Below are positions 33,487 to 44,603 of a DNA stretch of 64,000 nucleotides, piece by piece (positions within the stretch are counted from its first letter, which is position 1; the number at the start of each line of letters is the position of its first letter). The position numbers were made by a program, and so were the translations under genes. The stretch lies in assembly GCA_015179125.1 (NCBI GenBank), contig WHVA01000208.1, positions 62,001 to 126,000 on the forward strand, written 5' to 3'. The notes beneath the pieces were generated by a model that was not told where the DNA came from, made no database searches, and saw only the letters and a program-made list of their open reading frames with translations. This DNA is from Gautieria morchelliformis. Its lineage: Eukaryota; Basidiomycota; Agaricomycetes; Gomphales; Gomphaceae.

Positions 33487-34552
33487 TTGAATGATGTGCC
33501 CGCGGAGGGAGCTAGGATGTACACGAAGACAATTCACGGCGCTTGGTACATTGTATGTTCCAGTTCTCAAGAATCGAATACTTGACATCGCTTGCAGGAG
33601 GGAAGAAAATTCTGCGGGCTCTCCAAACTTCGGCGGGTATCACCAGAATCCATCTATCAAAATGGCTGTCCCGACTCCTATGCATATCATGTACGTTCGT
33701 GAAACTGTGCCAGGGATCGAGATACTTATTGCAATATACAGGGTTCGCATGCAACTATCGCATGCATCACCCACCCCATCCCGCTCTCGTTCTTCCTATC
33801 GTCGTTCTCCCTCGCGGCCATTTGGAAGCAATCTCGCTACCGGTAAGTGATGGCTTTCACCTTGAGGATATACTAAATTGGGGGCCCGGGCAATATTTTA
33901 ATTGTTGCAGATGACCTCCTTAAGAATAATGTAACTCCAAATGTATACCGCAATGAGCTCGACATATACAGCTGTGAAATACGGTACGGTAACAGCGACG
34001 ATGACAGCGACCTTCCTTTTCACGGGCAGCGTTGTCCTCGCGAAATGAATCACTAATAAACGGAAGGTTATATTACTAATGTTAGTTCAATAATTGGTAC
34101 AGATACGGTGCTCTAGCCAAACCACCATACTGAGAGATTATCATGACCGAAGGTTTAGAACATCGATAAATAATGTATTAATAATCCGGTATCTCCCATT
34201 AGCTATATTCGGCTTCCGGCTAAAAGCCGGCTTTTAACCAAGCCAAGCTGCGGTTCCTCGGCTTGGCTTAGAGATAATAGCCGGCTTTGGTAAGCGTGGC
34301 TCGGCGCTAAGCCAAAGCCGCGCCGCGGCAACACTAATCATAATGGTGCATATAAGCCTATTTTTTCGAATATTAGAATCTGCATAATAAGCTATATATC
34401 TTGTACTAAATGGTAGATACTATATCATATATAGTTATTACAAAATATCAGGTCTTATTATCCACTAGTTATCGAGGTATACATGTTTCTTTCTGAACGG
34501 CTGTCACGGAGTCAAAATTCAGACTCCACCTTATGTACCCGGAACAGCTGTA

Positions 34553-34702
34553 AATTGGATTGTAAGCCGCTTCTGCTGGGGACATGGCTCATCCTGTCTT
34601 TCCGTATACTTGAAACACTCTATGCAAAGAAGCATTCAGCCTATCGGTACGTTTCGAAGGATAGGCATACGTACGTTCAACTTCAAGCACATATGCAGAC
34701 AT
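34553..34702 (-). pseudogene. First exon of the interrupted host gene (copy A)
   Basis: The minus strand opens with ATG at 34702 and reads MSAYVLEVERTYAYPSKRTD before a GTATAC donor at 34609. After a 37-base intron, exon 2 starts at 34572 with KRLTIQF and meets the Tc1 element. On the far side of the Tc1 and copia elements the frame goes on at 17070, so the gene is split by 17.5 kb of inserted DNA. No function known. Confidence 0.5.
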
Positions 34703-35109
34703 GGCTACGGGATAGCCTTCATTCGAAGCGGCACGGATCCAATTGGCATGAAAGACCTGAATATAATCAGAAATTTATAACGAATAACACACATCGTAGC
34801 GTTACTATCCGACCAGCATCGTTGCTTAACCTGCCAAATGCTCAGCACGAGAAGGAGCTCAAGAGGTGAGACTGCAGTCATTAAGTCACTCTGGTAGCCA
34901 CGGATCACTGATTCCATTGCAAAAATAAAAATTTGAATGCATCTGTTCTTGAACAGCGCGCGCAATTGTTCCGCCGTTGTGAGCTGGTTAGAGTAAGCCT
35001 TGTTGTCAAGATCCTACGACACGAAGTAGAGGCTCACACCATAGGGATTTAATTTCAGGAAGTACAGAAGGGCTGAAGCAAGCTACGGTATGGATTGAGC
35101 TTCTGTTCT
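34703..35109. other. Region upstream of the interrupted host gene
   Basis: This should contain the promoter of the minus-strand gene starting at 34702. Nothing else recognisable. In copy B this part is cut off by a Helitron-like insertion. Confidence 0.35.
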
Positions 35110-36344
35110 TCAATAGAAAGGTAAAGTCGCTACCCATCCCGTTGAATATTGGGCACTGGACCGGAAACAACAGGAAAACAAAAGAATGTACTCTTTCGGT
35201 ACTCCAACAGCCCCCTCTGGGTTCAAATCTAGGACAACAACGCGGCCTGTGTGACGTCCCAAACAGACTTCGGAGTCAAAGAAACAATGAGCGGAGATAG
35301 TGCGGTACTCTGGAGCAATCAAGCAAGCAGCGGGCATGGGGAATTCACCAAGTAGCTACATGTAATCTCGAGAGAGTCGCAAGCGTGGGTCTAACGTGAA
35401 CGTTGCCAGTAGATGTGCGATATCGCGGTGGGGTCCGAAGAAACGCGTCCGAAGAAACGCGAAGTCTGCATGTCAAGACGCCTGTCACAATGTCCCGGAC
35501 TGAAATCTTGTCTCTCGTGCTCCTGGACACGACACCTTCGGGCCGAAATGCGACGAGTGCTACAGGATTACCATGTCCCTTCAGTACATGCACTGACTCC
35601 CCAGTGGCCACGTTCCAGACTCGAACATTCATATCGTCCGATCCAGATGCAATGAGGCCGCCATCAAGCGAGAATGCGATGCAAGACACCCGGAGTCTAT
35701 GACCTTCCAACACGTGCTCTGACACCCCAGTGGTCGCGTCCCAGACTCGAACAGTCCTGTCCTCCGATCCAGACGCAAGAATGCGACCAACGACACCGGG
35801 CTTTCATTACATACTCTGACTCTTCAGTCACCGTGCTCCATATTCGAACTTGCTTTCCTCCGACCCAGACACAACGCGATTGCCGTCGGGCGAAAACGTG
35901 ACAGAGGATACCAATTCCGAATGACCATCTGGCGCATGATCTGACTCCCCAGCAGCGATGTGCCAGACTCGAACTGTCTTGTCCTGCGCTCCAGACACAA
36001 CATGCTTGCCATCTGTCGAGAACGCGACTGACGACACCCAGTCGATATGACCCCCAAGCACGTGCTCTGATACCCGCGTCGCTAAGTTCCAGACGCGAAC
36101 CTTCCCGTCCTGCGATCCAGACACAATGTGGCTGCTGTCCGGAGAGAACGCGACGGGCGACGACCAATCTGAATGGCCTTTTAGCACACGCTCAGTCTCC
36201 TCAGTCTCCATGTTCCAGACTCGAACTGCGCTGTCCAAGCATGCGACCGCGACACGGCTGCCGTTGGGCGAGAACGCGAGTTTCCCTATCCCCCCGCGTG
36301 TATGACCGTCCAAATGCCACATCAGGATTGCTTCGGGGAACCTA
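35110..36344 (-). pseudogene. WD40-repeat C-terminal region of a probable NACHT/NLR-type protein, truncated
   Basis: From the duplication join downward, the minus strand encodes seven or so WD40 blades, for example LKGHSDWSSPVAFSPDSSHI followed by VSGSQDGKVRVWNLAT, and later LEGHRLRVSCIAFSLDGGLI followed by ASGSDDMNVRVWNVAT. The end frame, DSEVCLGRHTGRVVVLDL, resembles the closing segment of fungal NACHT-WD40 proteins, in which the repeats act as the sensor. A one-base loss near 35870 changes frame at SEESK, and about 15 codons are missing before VVGRILASGSED. The 5' part is absent because 36345 is the duplication join. NLR identity is inferred from repeat regularity. Confidence 0.65.
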
Positions 36345-37169
36345 GATGAGAATTGGGCTTTCCATAGCCCCAAGAGTCAAATCTAGCGTCGACATTCAGC
36401 GGCTGGGTCACGAAAAGAAATGTTTGGTCGCCCTCCAGCTTCTCAGTAAGCGGATGAATTTGGCACCGTCCATAGCCGAGTAGTCCGGTCCTACACGTGC
36501 GCGTTGTTGCGCAGTGCATTGAAGTGAATTTCAAGGCACTTTATACTATAAGGCTGGGTATAGCTGTCGGACTAGAGTAAAGGATAAATATACCAAAGTC
36601 GATCAGCAGATCGACCGGGATATGCCGAGAAAATTTCTACATTTCTCATGTCAAGCTATGGGAGGAGGAGGAAGCCTCGATATATTTTTCTGTCTCGTTA
36701 GTGCTCCACTCGAGCGGACATTGTGTCATGCACGCAATACAGAGCACTGCCGGAGAAGGTTTCATTCACAAGTCCAAGATGAACACGCACGACTCTTTCA
36801 ATAGTCCCGCGGCAGTCGGATCGAGCTACAAAATCCTATTCACCAAACTTCTGTGGTTTGTGATTTGTGTTTGATTACTTTGTTCCTAGTACATACTTCC
36901 GCCATTGACATGTCAGTCAACGCTTTCTGCCCTTCAAATTATCCTAGCCAATATTTGCCTTGAAGAGCCCCTCCAACCATACTTCGAGACCGGCGCCGTC
37001 TCATGTCATACGTAGGCTGTAGCGCAACCTGCAGCACTTCCAGTTCCGTACAATTAAAGCATACGTGCTGGAAGGATCGTGTCAGGATGGTAGAATAAGT
37101 AGAGACGTGAACAAATGGCATTCAAACGCAGGAATATATGTATTCTAATCGACAGGAGTAGCATGGAAT

Positions 37170-37585
37170 TTCAATGGTCTGAATGATTCAGGAATATAGT
37201 CGAGAACCGGTTGATCAAATTATACCGTGTGCTGCTGGGGCCCCAAACGATCGAGGATAACTGGCATATATATCTCTGCAACCAGTTCTCCAAGTGTCCA
37301 AGCATTGCCGGAGGGTGGCGGAGCAGACAAGACCTGCACAATCTATGCTCTCCGCGCCGTGCGGTGCTTGGTGTATTCCTCAATGAGTTTGGGACCATCT
37401 TTCACTACAGGACCATGTCCCGGACAGGGTCATGAGCTGATTCTCCGACTGACTCCTGAACAGGAGAACAACGAGCGAAGGCTGGTCAGATACGTTGTCA
37501 TGTCCTCAAAAATGGCAGTGCCCTGTCCGAGGACTGTGTCCGCAGTGAAAATAGCCTTTTCTGCAGGAACATAAAGAGTCAGGGG
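37170..37585 (-). pseudogene. LACTB2-like gene fragment (copy B)
   Basis: This is the same decayed gene as at 7430-7796, with both in-frame stops. Copy B keeps more of the 5' side: AIFTADTVLGQGTAIFED, preceded by a TTCCTGCAG acceptor site at 37565-37570. That restores the GQGT metal-site region order of LACTB2. Upstream exons are missing; the adjacent DNA belongs to the membrane protein gene at 37586-38482. Confidence 0.62.
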
Positions 37586-37637
37586 CTAGTAGAGGTGGTG
37601 GACATTCTTGCTACAAATGTCCACCACCTCTACTAGC
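37585..37637. repeat. Hairpin, 22-bp perfect arms, 9-base loop
   Basis: Arms 37585-37606 and 37616-37637. The right arm encodes part of the last codons of the membrane protein gene and the left arm is its inverted copy, which itself supplies the final codons and stop. Confidence 0.9.
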
Positions 37638-38482
37638 TCCCCACCTCCGCCCCATGTCAAGTCAGAAGATGCGGGCTGACGTAAGATGTAGAGCACACAC
37701 CATGCGACCTTCAGCGGACCTTGTGAACCATCAGGGTTGATCGCCCTCCCTGATTCAGCCAACATCCATGTGTCCTTCACTCCAACAACCTTACTACAGG
37801 GGTTAAGATAGTGGCCGAAGAGAGGTTGTTTTCCGTCCCTAGGGGTAGGAGGCACATACACCAATCGTGGATACTCCATAAGAGGCTTGAGATGTGCTTG
37901 GATGGATTCAGCTGTCTTTGGTGGTGTCGCTGGGCCTGAGTCCCCTTTGTCCAATGATTGATTTGAACCCTTCGTCGAGTGGTAGTCATTTTGCGAAGCC
38001 TTACGCCTGTTACGGCAACATCTGATAAGAAAGTAAAGGGCCGAAAGTAGAGGCCCTCTACTTTCTTATCAGATGCTGCCGTAACAGAGGGACACACACA
38101 GAGCAGAGAGCGTAACCGTGCATAGGGTTATAACCAGAACAAGGTGAGTGGTAAGAAAAGAGTGAGCCGCGGGGGGAGCTTGGCCGGCGAAAATGATACT
38201 CTCATTGGACGGCTTGTCTTCATGCGGCTCAGGGACGTGGACGACACCCACGGCAGCTTCAGGCACAGAATGGTCCTTTGGCCCGTGCGAGAGAAAGGAG
38301 GTAGAATCCTGGCTTGAGCTCTGAGGGTCAGGGCGAGAAAGTCCTGAGGAAACCTCCCGCCCTTCCAATGGTATCGAGGCTGCGTTTCCTTGAACCACGA
38401 AGATGAGAAGAATTACGAAGAGAACTTGGATGATGAGCATGCAAGGGGCCACCATGATAGATGATGATGTGCGTGGTAACAA
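37586..38482 (-). CDS. Single-pass membrane protein with signal peptide (copy B only)
   Basis: Exons 38100-38482 and 37586-38021 with a 78-base GTGTGT..CAG intron give 819 nt in one frame (272 residues). The N-terminus holds a signal sequence (CMLIIQVLFVILLIFVVQG). A Ser/Pro-rich extracellular part follows, then a second hydrophobic helix (THLVLVITLCTVTLSAL) and a basic CCRNRRKASQ stop-transfer segment. The cytoplasmic domain of about 130 residues has WMLAESGRAINPDGSQG and several Gly/Pro stretches. A 36-bp hairpin lies over the intron and another forms the 3' end. The gene could start at the inner ATG at 38455. No family recognised. It is absent from copy A. Confidence 0.5.
38007..38087. repeat. 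Hairpin, 36-bp arms with two mismatches, 9-base loop
   Basis: Arms 38007-38042 and 38052-38087. The hairpin covers most of the intron of the membrane protein gene and both splice flanks. Confidence 0.9.
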
Positions 38483-38788
38483 ATGCTGTGGGTGGCGAGA
38501 GTAGACAGCAAGAGGATTACAGTGAAGTACATCTGCTACTGGTTTATGTACACACTGTCTCGTTGGACGGTCTCGTACTCACAGAGTTCAAACCCCGCTA
38601 ACCGGCTGTTTAGCGCGTGTCCACCGAGACATACAGAAAAATTTGATGTTGGCTAGAATACATCGACAGGTAACCAGTAGCTAGAGCTGAGGCATCGCAA
38701 CGGACCCGGAGACATACATTCACATGGAAGACGCAGAGTCGAGTAGCTGTAAAAGTCTATGCTGCAGAGGCCGAGAAACTACAGGGTG

Positions 38789-39323
38789 TTACATTACAAT
38801 ACCTGATGTGTGGATGGGAGAGCCGGTTGATGCATGATGTAAAACAAAACGAGCAGATGTTGATAATAGCAACATGTCCTGGGTCCTAAAGTTGAACCTT
38901 CCGCAAGTACTGCTGATGCAACTCTCGTACGAACGTCGAATCGTTCTAGGACAGCTCGGCATATCAGGATGGCATAGACTAAGGATCAAAGGTAAACGCA
39001 CATTAAGCAATTCTACAACCTCTGCCGCCAACGCCTGTTCACTCAAGACCGAGTCCCCGACTCGCCGCCTTTGTCCATAAGCATCGAGCAATGCGCTGCG
39101 CACTTCCACAGGGTGAGAGCTCGCGCTCGAACTGGTATCCCCGCCTACCTCTGATGTCTGAGAAGGTGCATTTCGGTGCTCCACGTGATTTCGCCTACGC
39201 CGATCCTTTCCCCTCTCTCTACGTTTCTTTTTGAAGGCCAGGAGTGGCAACTGCATTGCATCGTGCACTTCTGGCTCGCTCACTGCAGCAAGTGCGCTGA
39301 GAAGCCCGTCTCCAAGCCCTATG
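38789..39323 (-). CDS. Unidentified basic protein, probably partial (copy B only)
   Basis: The open frame reads LGDGLLSALAAVSEPEVHDA, then FKKKRRERGKDRRRRNHVEH, which is very basic and could be a nuclear signal or DNA-binding arm, then a Ser-rich linker and QALAAEVVELLNV. An upstream acceptor-like site (CCATAG at about 39336) suggests an earlier exon toward 39400. The last 60 residues look less regular and may be intron. No family recognised. Confidence 0.3.
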
Positions 39324-39429
39324 GTCTGCCCTGCTCGGTGAGCGCTATACAGAGTTTTTCAAGCGTTCGATTCTTACAACAGTGAAGAGGACAGAAGTCA
39401 GCGTCCAAATGAACCCAGGTATATAAATT

Positions 39430-40440
39430 ACGGACTTCAAGCATGAAAACCCTTTAGCCATGCTTCTTTCGTCAACTTTCTCTGGGGCCTCGATTAGCCA
39501 TGCGAGAATGAGAGACTGAGAGCCCTCCCTGGAAACATTGGCATCTGTACAAAGCCTCTCAACGCCTTGGCCTCCAATCGATCGTCCACGTCGGCATGTG
39601 TAGCGAATAATTTTCAGTGTAAGGCAATATTTTGGCCTCGAATAGCGTCAGAGGATTCATAGTTAAATAAACCAAACGCGCTCACAGAGGGAGAAGGGCT
39701 AGGCAGAGATGTTAGCCAAGTCAGGGATATAGCCAGAAGTGAAATCTCACCTATTGAGGGGGGAATTCCGACCCTTTTAACAATTTCCTACGTTCTCGGT
39801 CGCGCTGATAATTATTAAAAAATGGAAGCACGGACTTCCACGTAAATTTTCGCTTTGTCTCTGTGAGTTACCTGGACATACAGAGTAACTGTGAGACAGG
39901 AACTAATAGCCACGGCTCCCATACTTTTCTTTGGTGGTGGTTGTATAGTTTGCTGCATTTAAATAGGCCATAACTTTGGTGATTATGCAGATACTTATAC
40001 CTCTTCTGGTGTGGGATTTGGTTGTAATGGGTCCTCCGGCCTGAGAACAGGATTGGAAGCGCGTTCAGACGCGTCAAACGGCGTTACCGACATACGCCTT
40101 CTGCTTTGTGTTCGATGTTCTACCAGTTCGATGACCACTTTTCGGAAGACTTTGAAGCTGCAAACTTGGTTTTGTTAAATATATTCGCTACAGAACCTCC
40201 GCCACCATTACGACTGCCTGAAGCTGTGGACTCCAAATCGACACAGCGAGTCATTTGCATTTCACATTGGCATAATCATTGTGAATGGAATGGGAAAAAA
40301 AAATTTAGTTGCTAACTTACGAGGACTTGATCCGACGCTCCAGAACCAAGTCGCGGGATGGAGAGCCCAGCACAGTCAACGCTATCGGTCACGGTGACGT
40401 CACGTGACCATCGTCTCTCAAGTTGCGCGTGCATCTCGAT
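39430..40440. other. Intergenic region upstream of the Mug135-like gene (copy B)
   Basis: No convincing coding frame. A CACGTG box (GTCACGTGACC, about 40396-40406) lies some 55 bases before the Mug135-like start and may be its promoter element. The rest is featureless to my reading. Confidence 0.4.
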
Positions 40441-40456
40441 GGCGTACTCTATCAAT

Positions 40457-41286
40457 ATGATGAGCGTTGCGCAGCTACATCCCCCACTTGACAACATCCA
40501 ACAGATTCATGGCTTTCCTATCACGCAGGGCTTCTTTTCAGCCAAGGCAGCCGGCGAACCACTTGATGGGAACGCTGTCATAGAGGCTGAAGATACAGTA
40601 CAAACCCTAGTTCTCTCCCAAAGTACGTGATTTCGTTGACGTTTTGCTTATACAACGCTCACAGTATGAGCAGAGCATTGGCCGCAAGTAATCCAGGATG
40701 ACGTAGTGGAAACAGCAAAGAACCGCGCGCATCTGCTGCGTCAAATGCGTAAGTCGATAACTTGTTTATTTAGTAAGTGTTCTAACAACCCACCATAGAT
40801 GCTACCACACAATTTGGTCACCCTGCCATTGATCACCCAGGCCTCCATCAATTCCTGCAGCAACAGTTTGACCAAATTAATCAACGTTTCGACCAACAAC
40901 AAGCTATCACGCAGAACATTCGCATAGTCGCTCGCAATCAAAGATCTCTCGATTCTCCACTCTTACCATTACAAAAATATGTAAGTATGTTTGTTTCTCA
41001 TTTGCTATTCATACTCACATTCTTTGGTCAGATTCCAGGAGATGGGAATGCGTTGGCACAGGGGCTTGCCAGTACTCCAGCGCAAGTGCAAGCTGTTCAA
41101 ATTTTCCAACCCAATGGTAATATCGGCGCCGTCATGCCAAACTTCAACCCGCAAGTTGATGCTTATGGACACGTCGATGTTCTTCACCTCATCATTTTTT
41201 ACAACGACAACTTCGGTATTGCTTATGGCGATCAGCTTCCTCAGAGAAAGCACAAAATTAGGACCTGGTTGCTAGAGCATTTTTGA
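40457..41286 (+). CDS. Mug135-like C-terminal domain protein (copy B)
   Basis: Same four-exon layout as at 7943-8776, ending RTWLLEHF and stop. An in-frame ATG at 40439 (MAYSINMMSV) could be the true start here. The Gln-rich exon 3 and the IGAVMPNFNPQVDAYGHVDV domain are kept. Exon 3 differs from copy A at about 8 of 120 bases, several changing amino acids, which is much more than in flanking DNA. The start context here looks original, whereas copy A has a palindrome. Confidence 0.57.
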
Positions 41287-41734
41287 TGGCAAATATGTAG
41301 GTACCGTATGTACAACGTCAATTAGCATTGTCTGCTCGTCCGCTTTTCGCCACCCAAATCGGAAAAGATGTTCGCCGTTTATGATCCAGTGCTTCTAGTT
41401 ACCGTGGGACCTAACTAAAGAACTCGTCGAAGCCAGGCATGCTTCGGGAGACTGCAGTATTCTTCGACAGGTCCAAGGACACGAAAGCGAGATTAGAGCA
41501 TCTTTAGACGACAGTTCTCAACCATTGCCAACTCACGATGATCGGAAGGCTATCTTGTTTGACTTGGAGTGAGTGAAAGGTGATGAGGGTGACGGATATG
41601 GCCGACTCGGCTTGGGGGAGGCTAATCTGACCGTGATATATAACAATGAAGGGCAGACGAGTAGAAACACAGTGTACACGCTTCCGTATATTAATGTTCA
41701 TAATCAGTTCCCCCGTGGTTTTTCCGCAGAGGCA

Positions 41735-43315
41735 TAGACTGAGCAAGACGGAGACGAGAACTTCAGCTTCAGGGGAAACGGTTACAACTGTCGCATTCAT
41801 GGAGAGAGATGACTTACAGTACTCAGCTGATCAAGCGCCTTGTCTTCCAAATCGACCGTGATTCCCCCTAGTTCCTGCTGTGCAGAACACCTCCTAATGT
41901 CTGCTTGAAAATCCGAAGTTTTGAAGCAGACTGAATCAGGTCTGGTTAGCGTGCCAGGGGCACTCCAGATATCCCCATTACTCCGAGAATCGTCTGTATC
42001 TAATCTGCGACGAAGACCTTGGCGTGCATTTAGCCTATAGTGTGTCAGATATGATATCGATGTCTGGGGTGCGCGTTCGAAAGCACGTACGCGGCGAGCA
42101 TAGAGTTGGAGAACACTGCAACGTCTTTAGTGAGAAAATTACACCAATAAATTTAAACTTACATCTGGGGTAGATCGTACCGACCCCAACACTGAGTACT
42201 AAGAGAAACAGCATATCATAAGCTACCATTCGTACTGATCCGAGCAAAAAACTAACGGCTCCACGCTTCGACCCGCGACTAGTGCCGGCCCTGTCAGTCA
42301 GTTTAAAATCAGAAGGAGGCAGAGTACACGAACACAAATGATTAGAGCAACCGCACACAGGCTAGGGACCATTCCTGATGGTTAACTTCCTTGACTTACA
42401 ACATGTTCGGAACTCACGCCGTGGCTGACCCCGTCTCTAGAAGGGAATGAGCGTGTAATGAAGCATGCGTCATCAGTATACTTACCAGCTGTGTACAGCA
42501 CAATCTTGTGCACCAGTCGTCGCGTTCTAGATGTTATTAAGCATCAAGCCGATTTTGCAGTGGCATTACAACATACTGTTTGAACACGGTTCTTCTGCGC
42601 AAAAGGTAATAGCACAATGACGCCGTCCTCGTGACGTCAACGACAACAGATACGACCATATGTGTGGTCATAAGCCACGAGTACCGCATATTGAATTCCC
42701 CTACGTTAGGCGAGAGGAACGTCAAGGTGGCGATAGCTGTAGCTGTTCCCAATCGCATTGCTGCGGCACACCATCCAATGATGGGGATTATGAGGCTTGC
42801 AGACAGCACCCGGATTCGGTAGGCAAAAAATATCTCAAGGATTGAAAGGTAAACTTAACATGTGCGTGCAATTCAAGCAGAGGTGTTTCAATACCTGCAC
42901 AATAGACGCGACAGAGGCGGAGAGGACAGGAGAGAACGCCATAGACCATGAGGTCCCAAGGGCGACATTTGGCTGACCAAAGTTGGTGACCGTGTACGAG
43001 TATAGAAGCATCCACGTGAAAACGGTTATGCCAGTCTCCAGAAGCCTGCGGGCCAGGTCAAATAGAGCGTTTCAAGATAAATAAAATGCTAACCACACAA
43101 ACCCAACCTAACAGAAAGACACTTGAGTAAGTACTGTAGATCGGCCAAGGAATTTCATCGTGCAAACCATGAAGTGAAGCCACCGAGGGTCTCTGAAGCT
43201 CGTCTCGGTGTACAGGTAGGTCTGTAAACATGTGACCCCATAAAGAACCGAGGAAATGAGAATAGGCAGGAAGGGAAAGACCTACGCCATAGGCAAGGAC
43301 GGCGCATCCCAGCTG
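41735..43315 (-). CDS. Second DUF6534-type membrane protein gene (copy B, more complete)
   Basis: Exons for LIASVLYGVTCLQTYLY, VGFVW, LLETGITVFTW, IIPIIGWCAAAMRLGTATAI, RRLVHKIVLYTAG, the 19-nt exon, LCAVALIICVR, and SNSMLAA joining the RRLDADDSRSNGDIW tail can all be placed in the same order as in the intact paralogue at 5065-6655. The two exons missing from copy A are present here (42027-42380). The 5' end is uncertain, because the frame of the first exon meets a TAG before any ATG. Seven-helix membrane protein of unknown role. Confidence 0.55.
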
Positions 43316-43375
43316 ACCTGACAGCTATTACTGGGCTGGTGCGGGTAGCCTGTCAGCTCTGTGGTGATCACCGTC

Positions 43376-43948
43376 CCGTATCAAATGTCGCCTTCCAGTC
43401 GGCTGTAAACGACATCAAGGAGGCCATTGCTGCGCGGCCCGCCTGTGGCAACATAGCATCCCGCCCCTCCTACGCTGATATGGTCAAGCATGACGAAGCG
43501 AGCAGAAGGCATCCCCGCAAACCGAAGATTTCGGTTGAACTCCAAGAAAACAGGAATCTTCACCTCGCTAAAGAACTCGGACGAACCCAAAAACACCGTG
43601 GGTTTAGCCCCGCCAGGCGAAGCGAGCAACAAGGCAACGCCCCAAACCGAAGATTTCAGTCGGACTCCAAGGGCGAGAAATCTTCATCTTGCTAAAGAGC
43701 TCGGACAAAGCCACAAAATACCTTGGATTTGCCCCCGCCATGTTCATGGGGATATGCGATGATCTACTAAACAAGTACTTCGCCAATCCTCAGAATATGG
43801 GGGCTAGACTCCCCACTCCGTGGTACCTTCCAAGACCCCAGGTGGACATCTTAGGCTCACGTTCAAAACTGTGGCGAATCAAGGCCGAGTACATGCACAT
43901 CCAGCATTGTCTTGCTCCATGGAAGCAAGAACGTATGCCGCCGGGCTG
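43376..43948 (+). other. Unidentified coding-like block (copy B)
   Basis: Second copy of 15201-15780, nearly identical and uninterrupted by the copia element. It ends where the LINE begins. No family recognised. Confidence 0.35.
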
Positions 43949-44603
43949 GAAACTACTAGCCGCTCTCGGCGGGGGTGTGGCCAAAAGAGCGCCACGCCTC
44001 CTCGCAGGGCCTCAACGTGGCCCGAGAGTGAACACCACGGATGACCTCCGAGGTGGCCAACCTGCGAAACACCAAAAAGACACCCACAGGGACCACGAAG
44101 ATAGCCCGCTGGGTAGGGGAAACTTGAACCGTGCCAACATTGCGTGGCCAGCTTTCGGGGGACTCACAGAACGAGACTTTGTAGGGACAGTATAAAGAGC
44201 CCGTAGAAGTCACCATAAATGCAAGGCCTCGGCTGGTAGGTGCTGGGAGGTCAAAGTGGAGACACACCGTACTACCCCAGCAAAACCAAGAGCGGAAAAT
44301 AAAGAAAAATATACAATTGACCTAACAAGTCAAGAAACGTGAGTTGTACATGCTGACAAGATCAGACAATTCGAGTGAGGGACTTGATCACGGCAAGAAA
44401 CAACCTAAGAAAAGAATACTGTAAATAGTAGACACGAAATGAAATAAACAGATTTCTTCACTAGCCGGGGGGGCCTGTTATTCTTTAAGTGTTCGCACAA
44501 AGACATTTTAAAGATAACAGAAGAAGAGATCAGAAAATATGGACAAACTAGACGTGAGTGTTCCCCAACACCACAAAGAAATGAAACTGATAAAAGGGTA
44601 TAG

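Larger units (their letters stand above)
31352..34336 (+). mobile_element. hAT transposon, internally reduced, copy A only
   Basis: TIRs TAGTGTTGCCG and CGGCAACACTA are flanked by the 8-bp duplication ATCATAAT (31344-31351 and 34337-34344). Copy B has the uninterrupted site near 62930. Subterminal regions are rich in copies of AGCCAAGCC and its complement. The element is 2985 bp and only the C-terminal part of a transposase is recognisable, so it is probably non-autonomous. Confidence 0.9.
23963..34550 (-). mobile_element. Long-TIR Tc1/mariner (DD34E) transposon with cargo, copy A
   Basis: Both ends start CAGCTGTTCCGGGTAC inside a duplicated TA (23961-23962 and 34551-34552), the target duplication of Tc1/mariner elements. 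The TIRs are about 454 bp: left 23963-24416, right from 31103 to 34550 but split by a hAT element at 31352-34336. Without that insertion the transposon is about 7.6 kb, far larger than a normal Tc1. It carries the transposase on the minus strand, a Pro/Ala-rich gene fused to a Helitron end, a 60-codon ORF, a hAT MITE and a possible membrane protein gene. The same insertion, at the same TA, is in copy B. It sits inside an unrecognised host gene. Confidence 0.88.
31103..34550. repeat. Right terminal inverted repeat of the copy-A Tc1 element, split by a hAT insertion
   Basis: The two TIR pieces are 31103-31351 and 34345-34550. The intervening bases are the hAT element and one copy of its 8-bp target duplication. 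Confidence 0.9.
6605..36344. repeat. Tandem segmental duplication, copy A (about 29.7 kb with later insertions)
   Basis: From 6605 this DNA matches 36345 onward in direct orientation. Matching blocks are 6605-7795 with 36345-37535, 7943-10613 with 40457-43375, 15196-15795 with 43371-43963, 15830-17070 with 52461-54193, and 23946-34712 with 54445-63301. The blocks stay in the same order and are interrupted by elements found in one copy only. The first block differs at roughly nine positions in 1.19 kb by eye. The stretch 34713-36344 is assigned to the unit because copy B begins directly after it; its second copy would lie beyond the window. Confidence 0.85.
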
